Assembly: GCA_009746045.1 (NCBI GenBank)
Contig: RPFO01001412.1
Span: 1-21,498 of the forward strand
Length of the DNA stretch: 21,498 nt
DNA from: Mesostigma viride
Taxonomy: Eukaryota > Streptophyta > Mesostigmatophyceae > Mesostigmatales > Mesostigmataceae
Direction of reading: 5' to 3'
Shown here piece by piece: positions 1 through 21,498 of the stretch. Positions within the stretch are counted from its first letter, which is position 1. Every line of letters starts with the position of its first letter. The position numbers and the translations under genes are program-made. Below the pieces are notes generated by a model. It worked only from the letters and a program-made list of their open reading frames with translations, made no database searches and was not told where the DNA came from.

Positions 1-62
1 ATTGAACTTGAATTGTAACATAACTCCGTGGGGAGTATATGTAGCCCGAGAATATAATGTAG

Positions 63-106
63 CCGATTGGATGTAGGGGGCATATGGCATTCATACATCC
101 AATCGG
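63..106. repeat. Perfect 13-bp inverted repeat with 18-bp spacer
   Basis: The left arm ccgattggatgta (63-75) is exactly complementary to tacatccaatcgg (94-106). The spacer holds a CATATG palindrome. It could form a hairpin; no T-run follows and no gene adjoins it, so no role is assigned. Confidence 0.8.
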
Positions 107-3100
107 GGTGTACCATCCATCCGATACTACAAGTAAGGACGTCTCAAACAATACCCGCTCATGGCCCTCGGGCACGTCTATAATGGGACTGCTCTCTATA
201 TCTATGGTCGGGCAGGGACAGAAGCTACGAAAGTATAGCTGAACGGTTGGTCGTGCATTCGAGTTGAGTATTATTCGGCGTGACAAGAAAAGTATGAGAA
301 ACCTGACCACTCTAACCCCACACAGGCCGGCAGATGCAGGGGAATGATTGCTCATGGCACAGAAACAGTCGATCGACTAGCACTCGGCGCACCTCTCATG
401 GCGGTCAACCTGTGTTGCCCAGCACCGATGTTCATGGTGTGTATCATGGGCCGCCGTCACCCAGCCAATGCTGCACCTGCCGACTATCGTTGCGTCGGTG
501 AACCAGTACAGAGCCCGAATCTACTACTAATTTCTCTCCCCGAGGTGGGTGAACGTATGGGTATTCGTCAAGGAGAATAACCGCAACATAGCAGGCACAC
601 GAGCAGAACTCTTGTGGCATGGACGAATAATACGCCGCGACTCATGGGCGTCAGCAGTGCCCGACGACCTGCCGCTTATCCGTCAGCGCATTATCGACAT
701 GGCGGTGTTCGAGTCGTGTCAGGATGATGAAAGAATGAATGGTCGGACGACCTGATCGCATGCGACTGAAATAGGTGTGGCGTATGTCCGCACCTTTGGC
801 TCTATCGTCCTGGACTGCGCGACTGTGAAAATTATGGGCTGGCTAGCTTACCGCGATTAGCGAGTCGCAATTGCCAACGAGCGCCGGCGTATGTATGAAC
901 CAGTCATCAGGCTGAGGGTGCGCGGCACGGCCTGGAGTATTATTCTTATAGATGTAGTAGCATGCTGGAGACGTCAGGCGCCGTGTGTTTCGAGCCTAAC
1001 TAATTATAGTAAGTAACGTGCGTGTTGTCCGGCACCACACGCAGCCATTCGAGTGATCATACTAGCGCTACCGCTACCAAGGCTACTCACGTAACCGTCC
1101 GATGCCACCCATGGATAACCTTTCACCATGCTACAAGGATACACATTGCGTGTCCCCCCATACACCACGATGTCCGTAGGCTCATTGCTGGATCGCGTCT
1201 GTCTGGCGATACATGTCCTGAACGACTCGAAAACGGCGCCCGCGACACAGCAAGATAACAGCGCAGGGCTCGTGGAGCTACACTCATGGTCCGGATTCTC
1301 CCGATTTCCCTGGCCTGCGCCTCGCAACGTGTGCGGCGTAATGGATAACTCATGTGTTCCGGATTCATACACGGCCCTGATCGTAGTTAACATTTGTTGG
1401 CTCTTGCAAGGTCACACATCTTAGGAATACCAGGCGCCTACTGAGCCTCAAACGAATTACTCAGTGACATAAGACAATTACACGACATAAGCTAAAAATC
1501 AACCGTGAGCAACAAAAAGCAAGTTAAATCTGATGTCTTTTAAACTCGAAAACACTTGAAAAGATATCAACGTAGTGCGTAACATGGATGGTGCGGCACC
1601 CTTTTTTCCGTATTTTTTAGCCTCAAGTGTGTGGGGCCAGGCCTGGTGCACATCAAGCGAAAAAGAATCGTTGCAGTGACTTTTAGCAGTAGACACTGAC
1701 GTGCAGTGGGGGAGCATTTGGAGAAACACGCGGAGTACCGGCCGTATTTGCCGCGAGTGGTAGAACCACGTTCAAGACCAAACACAGTGAGCTTGACATA
1801 TCATCTGTTGCATCCTATAACACCGTCTCTACGAGCATGCAGACGGAACCGGAAAAGGCGAGGCAAGAAAGGACCAAGTCGCAGCTGGACGCACCCACTC
1901 ATATGTCTCCATGATGCATCGTAACGGGAAGCACTGCGCCATGGCGCGGCTGCGTGCTTAAAACCTACGGGTGCCAGACGCTGACGCGGAGAGCGCATGG
2001 GGAGCCCAGCCGCCCCCTTGGGTTTGCCCATTCCTCCCAGCGGGAACCAAACCGGGTAAGCAAACACCGAAACGCGCCGGCTAGCACGCAACGCCAAACC
2101 GGAAGCAACACCAAAGTACCCTAGACCCTGAACGCCCAGAAAGATCACTCCCTGAAGTACCCCGAAGACACTCAGCATACTACGAGACTCATGCGCGTTC
2201 CGCCACCGCCGGAGGAGACCCAGACTCTGTTCTCGACGAGCTGAAGAAGACAGCTCTTGGCGTGCATAACAGCTGCCAGTGCGCACTTACTGCACGCTCG
2301 GGCTCGACGCTCCTACCGCTGCCGCCCCACGAGGCCAAGGTACGGGCCGGCAGCCTCCAGTGTCCTCACCTCAGCCCCCGAGCACGCGACTCTCGACGAT
2401 TTGGCCACGGGTAGCAGTTCGGGTTCTCGTCTCCAACGGCCGAAGAACCGCGGGTCTGGATATCTCGCCCCACGTCTCGCGCTGGCATTCGCCAAGAACA
2501 TTTCCCACCGCACGGCATACCGACCTCGAACGAAGCATGGGCTATGGAAAACAGCGCCCTAGACTATTAGCAGTCGGAGACACCATTTTTACGCTCGAGG
2601 GGCGATCAGCCGCTCGACCTGTACTGTACATCCGGCGGCTGAAGCACGATCAGCCGCTACCAGTGGGAGAAAGACACCCGACATGTCGGTACTCGCGCCG
2701 GGCGCCAGGCTGACCTGCTGGATGGTCAAAACAAGAACATATTCCCTTTTCTCGCTCAGGTGGCTTGTTGTATGGCGGTGCTAATATAATATTATGAGGC
2801 GCAGTGGACAGTACCCCGGAGCACTACTCGCCTGATGCATTCCCCGGGAATTGAGATGAGAGCAAAGTTCGACACAGCGTAGAATAAGATTGTCTGACGA
2901 TCTGAGCAAAGAGTGGGGCACATCGCAATAATGTGTATTGGATAGGCTGTCTTGTTAGCTGAGCATTGCATAGCTAGGGCTTTGAAAAAACCGATTATGT
3001 CCATGCTACGCACAGCGTAGTAACACTGACTTTCGTACACGATGTAGTGCTATTTGTCGATTAGCTCGGTCAGTCGACCAGATAGCTAGAATCATCGCAT

Positions 3101-5544
3101 GCCCCAGTGCAGCTAGCTCTTCGTAGACCGCACAATTAGCCGACGCTAGCTCTTAGCAGCACGCCACGATCCCACTATGTGGTTCTGGTAGCATACAGGA
3201 ATACTACAATGCCCGTTGCAGCTCACCCTATATATGGTATTTGGGGGTCCATTAGTAGGCCACTACACATGCAATTTGGTCGCATTCCAACCAGTCAGGT
3301 CGAGCTTATTTGTGACATGCCTGAAAGAAGATGACATCACCACTAACTTTTACATGTCCCGAAGGCGACATATCCATGGCTGCCTCGGAGTATGTGTGCG
3401 GGAGAAAATTGATGTGACCAGCCGGATTTCACAAAAGTTGGCGTCAGTAACGACGGGTCTCTTTGTATGCTAGAGACGAGCGTCAAAAGGGTTTTGTAGG
3501 GGACATCCAAGCGGAGCTGGGAGGCCCACAAAGCAGACTATCAATGGAAGCAAACGAGCTAGTGTCGTGCGGGGCATGGCAAGTACGGAGGCACGGTGTC
3601 GCCAGGGTGGGGGTCCATGATGAGTTCGGATGAGATTTTCAGCCACCGGCGTCTGCCAGCAACGCCCACGCAAGCAGTCACTCCCAACTTTGGCGGCCGC
3701 ATTTGCCCCACAGTCAACGAGGCATACTTAAGGCCACAGCTTGAGCGTTCGAAGTTACGAATGCACGCACACGGGCAGGGTGTCCGGTATTGATGGCCCC
3801 TGAGGTGCGGGTCGCATGACTGAGAAACAAGAAGTGGCAGCAGGAACCTAGCGTATGTGAGTGGCAGCACACCACTAAGTGTGGTGCTCCGGTCAAGCCG
3901 GCCTCCGCGCATGAGCCGGTCTCCTACGATCCGGCGCATCGAGGCGGGAGGCTTCAGCGCCCAACGATTAGTCGGACCGAGGCACCACAGGTAATGATTT
4001 AAGCCAGACTCCCAGCGGCACAGACCAATCCAGGTGGGAAGCAGACAAAAGGGGGCTAGACGTCGCAAGGCCCCCCAGAGAGTGCCGAGTCGAGTGGTGC
4101 TAGGTCCGCATTCCTACCCCTCAGAGCGCAGCTCGCTCTCCTAGCGTGTTCTGATTAACCATGCGTCAAAGCATGGGGAAAAACAAGGCACCAGGACACA
4201 AAACGAGACTAGAACACACCGAAAGGGGACAAGGACTACCAACTATATAGCCAATGCGGTCTCTACCAACCAGCGAGGACAGAAGAGACCGCAGCCCAAG
4301 AGAGAAACGGCAGGGAATGAGAGACGAGCGACGAGCGGGAGACGCATGACGCGTGCACCCGCGACGCGCTGGAGTTCGACCCGTCACGGCGATCCACGCC
4401 TCTTCAATCGCTTGTACAGGGGCCAGGTTGTCCGCCACGAAGCGTGCAGGATATGCTTTTCCGAGATTCTGGTTCTGTTACCTGACCTGCCCGTGACGCG
4501 CTGGCGTGACGCGATAGTGCTATCCCCTTGCGACCCACCCTGCAATGAGCCAACGCGCCATCCTGCCACGAATTCCCACTTATTGTTCCCGCACCGTACT
4601 CGCGCGATGCCCCTGAGTTTCTCGATCGTGCCGATGCTTGCCGAAATGGACCTTGTGGCACCAAACGTTCGACTAAAGTTCTGTCATTTTTCCTGATGAC
4701 TCAAGCGGCATCGTGTGGGCAGGCCCCTGCTCATGGCTGCCTCTCTTATGCTTTGCCGGCTTTCGAGGACCGCCGAGCACGGCAGCCACCACCCCTGATG
4801 CTGCTTCATTCCAACGCGACCACCCTAGCAAGGCAGTCCTACGCGCGTAGGGTCACCCGCGATAGCCACAGACCCTGGCTTACTCACACGGCTCACAGAG
4901 TAAAGTCGGCCGCACGCGGTACATGGCTGGCCCAACTCGGCGCCCTTGTCCACGTGCTACCTCGCCTCCAAGGCCACCACTAGCCGCTTGCCGTGCAGTC
5001 GACACATGGTTTCCAGTATTCCATTGCCCGGACAGCCGCCTAGACGGAGGTGTCGAGCCTCTGGCCGCCAGACCACATCCCGCAGGAGCCGAGAGCGGGG
5101 GAAGCCAGCACATGACGACTCACCCAGGCGATGACATGAACCCCAGTTGTCCGTGAACAACCGTGGTAAGCAACAGGACGGAATCCAATCGGCAAGATCG
5201 AGAAACCACACGGAGCTATGTTCACAGATCTGTGTTCCATGGCACAAGGGGAAGGAGGCTGGACATGAATTGGTGGTCGCAGAGAGGATGTCCTACTATG
5301 CAAAGCAGCACATAACGCGCGTATTGCAAACGCACAGGAACAGACGTGATTGTATGCGGTCATGCTAACGGCCACGCATTCGAACGGCCCGCCTGCTGTA
5401 AGCCCTTCTTCCCGTCTGCACACCCCACCTGCCCCTGATCTACCATCACGTAGCCGGTCTGGGCGTCGCCGGTGTTGGCGTCGATGTTGCCCAGCAGCCA
5501 GGATGCGGCGCCGTTTCCAGCTCGTGCCGCAGCTGGCAAACCGC
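107..5544. other. Gene-poor stretch, nothing assigned
   Basis: About 5.4 kb of mixed composition without long frames, codon bias, tRNA cloverleaf pattern, transposon motif or recognisable protein. Small frames (up to about 170 codons) overlap on both strands and show no family resemblance. AT-richer patches lie at about 1430-1700 and 2770-3060. It may be intergenic DNA, introns or untranslated sequence of unseen genes. Confidence 0.6.
2603..2658. repeat. Short direct repeat, 12 bp, two copies
   Basis: The string cgatcagccgct occurs at 2603-2614 and 2647-2658. No further copies were noticed nearby. Likely chance or a small local duplication. Confidence 0.5.
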
Positions 5545-6110
5545 AGGTGCAGGCACAGGCGGGCAGGCACAGGGCGGCAGGCAAGCGCAGGCACAGGCAA
5601 GGCGGTGGCAGGCAGCAGGCCAGGCACAGGCACAGGCAGCAGGCACAGGCACAGGCACAGGCACAAGGCACAGGCACAGGCACAGGCAACAGGCACAGGC
5701 ACGAGGCACAGGCACAGGCACAGGCACAGGCAGCAGGCAGCAGGCAAGCAGGCAGCAGGCACAGGCACAGGCACAGCACAGGCACAGGCAGCAGGCACAG
5801 GCAGCAGGCAGCAGGCACAGGCACAGGGCACGGCAGCAGGCCGGCACAGGCACAGGACAGGCACAGGCCAGCAGGCACAGGCTACAGGCAGCAGGCAAGG
5901 CACAGGCAGCAGGCACAGGCAGCAGCACAAGCACAGCAGGCAAGCACAAGACAAGTCACAAGGCACAGTGGCACGAGGTACAAGGGCCAAAGGCAGCAGG
6001 GCACAGGTACAAGGTAGCCATAAGGCAGCAGGGCAGCAAGGTATAGGGGCACACAGTACAGGGCACAAAGGTAGCAGGGCACAAGGTACAGGGCCAAGGT
6101 AAGGTAGCCA
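5545..6110. repeat. Degenerate AGGCAC/AGGCAGC tandem repeat
   Basis: The tract mixes a hexamer (AGGCAC) and a heptamer (AGGCAGC). The core is regular to about 5960; beyond that copies decay into forms such as agggcacaaggtagc until about 6110. Mixed 6- and 7-base units break any reading frame repeatedly, so the long Cys/Leu/Pro- or Gln/Ala-rich frames over it are shadows. Confidence 0.85.
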
Positions 6111-6178
6111 CATAGCGACAGGTAGCCTCAAGGGCGCGGGTACCAATAGCCGCACAGGGCCACCACAAGCAGCGCACG

Positions 6179-6252
6179 AAGAGAGAGGGGGAAGAGAGAG
6201 AGAGAGGTAGAAGCACAACGAGAGAGAGAGAGAGAGGAGGAGAGAGAGAGAG

Positions 6253-6284
<32 letters not shown>

Positions 6285-6285
6285 C
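6179..6285. repeat. GA-rich microsatellite
   Basis: Imperfect (GA)n with short interruptions (gtagaagcacaac, agg, gaagag). Purines make up nearly all of the + strand here. Confidence 0.9.
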
Positions 6286-7025
6286 AAGTAATTAATTTGG
6301 TTAAGCAAGTTGGCGAGGTTATGGCAGCGGTGAAAGTACTCTGCAAGGCGTACACAGCCTGGATGGTGGGGGCAGCAACCCAGCTTTCTAACCGAAAAGA
6401 TGTCGGTGTGAGAAAGAATGGAAATAGAAGGGGGAGGCACACGAATAGACCGCGCACTGGGGCCAGGCGTGTGGGCAGAGGTGGGCAGGCACGCATGCTT
6501 GGTGCTGCAACATGGCAAGATGCTAGGCGGCAGCCAGCCGGAGAACAGTCACGGGGGGACAATGTATCTGTAGCATGGAGCACGAAACCCAGCCGCTAAG
6601 GAAAGTACCAAAAGCAAAGCCAGCGCCAGAAGGAAGAAAAAGGCGCTGTGCCAAGTCTACAAAGGCCCTCACAAGAACAGAGGGGTTGCACAGGGCATTC
6701 AGAAAAAAGGGAGGTGAAAGAAGTCCAAAGCAATGCGGCAACCCATGAACACTCCCATGCAAGTGGGCCGTGCACGCGCTGAGAAGGGAGGGAATGCTGG
6801 CACACCCCAAAAGGCAAGCAAGCGGCAGCCCACCTGTGCGCCGCGAGGAGCGTGCGGCGTGGTTGCACTCAACTCACCTTTGAAAGTCGCCATGGCGGGA
6901 GGAAAGGAGCCATCAACAGCGATTAAAACTACCAACAGGGTGAGACAACAAGCTTCGTCCAGCACTGGGCCGCAACACGCTGGATGGTAGCGCCCGCGCG
7001 GTAGGAGGAAGCAGGCGCCCGCACG
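6286..7025. other. Unassigned stretch between GA repeat and minisatellite
   Basis: About 740 bp, A/G-biased on the + strand, with no convincing gene. Short frames on both strands have no recognisable content. Exons of the upstream part of the giant gene could lie here, but no signal peptide or clear splice pair was identified. Confidence 0.5.

Positions 7026-21498
<14,473 letters not shown>

Noticed and set aside
1801-2286. 161-codon minus-strand open frame
   Set aside because: Arg/Gly/Ser-rich, with no domain, repeat or homology pattern; consistent with chance in GC-rich DNA, and overlapped by frames on the other strand.
4360-4400. Possible tRNA T-arm (gttcgacc)
   Set aside because: The flanking bases do not pair into a five-base stem, and no matching D-arm or acceptor stem is present.
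5390-5535. Minus-strand fragment with protein-like text (WLLGNIDANTGDAQTGYVMVDQ) next to the repeat
   Set aside because: It looks less random than its surroundings but is short, has no recognised family and no convincing splice sites, so it is not annotated as an exon.
5040-6518. 492-codon minus-strand open frame rich in Cys, Leu and Pro
   Set aside because: It lies over the AGGCAC/AGGCAGC and GA repeats; the open frame and composition come from the repeat, and it has no domain content outside it.

Overview
This is eukaryotic nuclear DNA, probably from a unicellular flagellate or alga. The right-hand 13.1 kb is GC-rich and almost wholly coding on the + strand. It carries one incomplete gene for a giant secreted or cell-surface protein built from beta-sandwich domains, with polyproline hinges and more than forty N-glycosylation sequons by eye. 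No intron is apparent in it. The lineage cannot be fixed from the sequence. The polyproline hinges resemble green-algal wall glycoproteins, while the TMEM132-type module is best known from animals and their unicellular relatives.

Layout. Positions 1-5544 have mixed composition and no supportable gene; a 13-bp inverted repeat lies near the left edge. Positions 5545-6110 are a degenerate AGGCAC/AGGCAGC repeat, 6179-6285 a GA-rich microsatellite, and 7026-7455 a purine-rich minisatellite of about 27 bp per unit. That minisatellite runs directly into 953 bp of nearly pure C (7456-8408). The coding region follows at once and is still open at the right edge.

Domain order in the giant protein: polyproline hinge; TMEM132-like N-terminal domain (8490-9074); cohesin-like domain (9075-9505); three Ig-like domains of TMEM132 type (9506-10509); about three BIG2-like domains (10510-11445); a second cohesin-like domain followed by a dockerin-like double loop (11446-12222); a third beta-rich, possibly cohesin-like domain (12223-12654); a second proline hinge (12655-13027); a cadherin-like beta-sandwich (13028-13373); and about 25 filamin-type repeats (13374 to the window end). 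There is no actin-binding domain and no membrane segment in view. A long extracellular adhesion or matrix fibre is the most reasonable reading.

The gene is crossed by eight net frame changes, all in the same direction (each fits one missing base). Six of them sit at short G or C homopolymers and one lies inside a C-rich hinge. Undercalled homopolymers in the assembly explain this better than a decayed gene, because each frame picks up the same domain where the previous one left off. The pure-C tract and the abrupt change in composition at 7456 leave open that the left third was joined to the gene incorrectly. The 5' end, signal peptide and promoter of the gene therefore cannot be placed.
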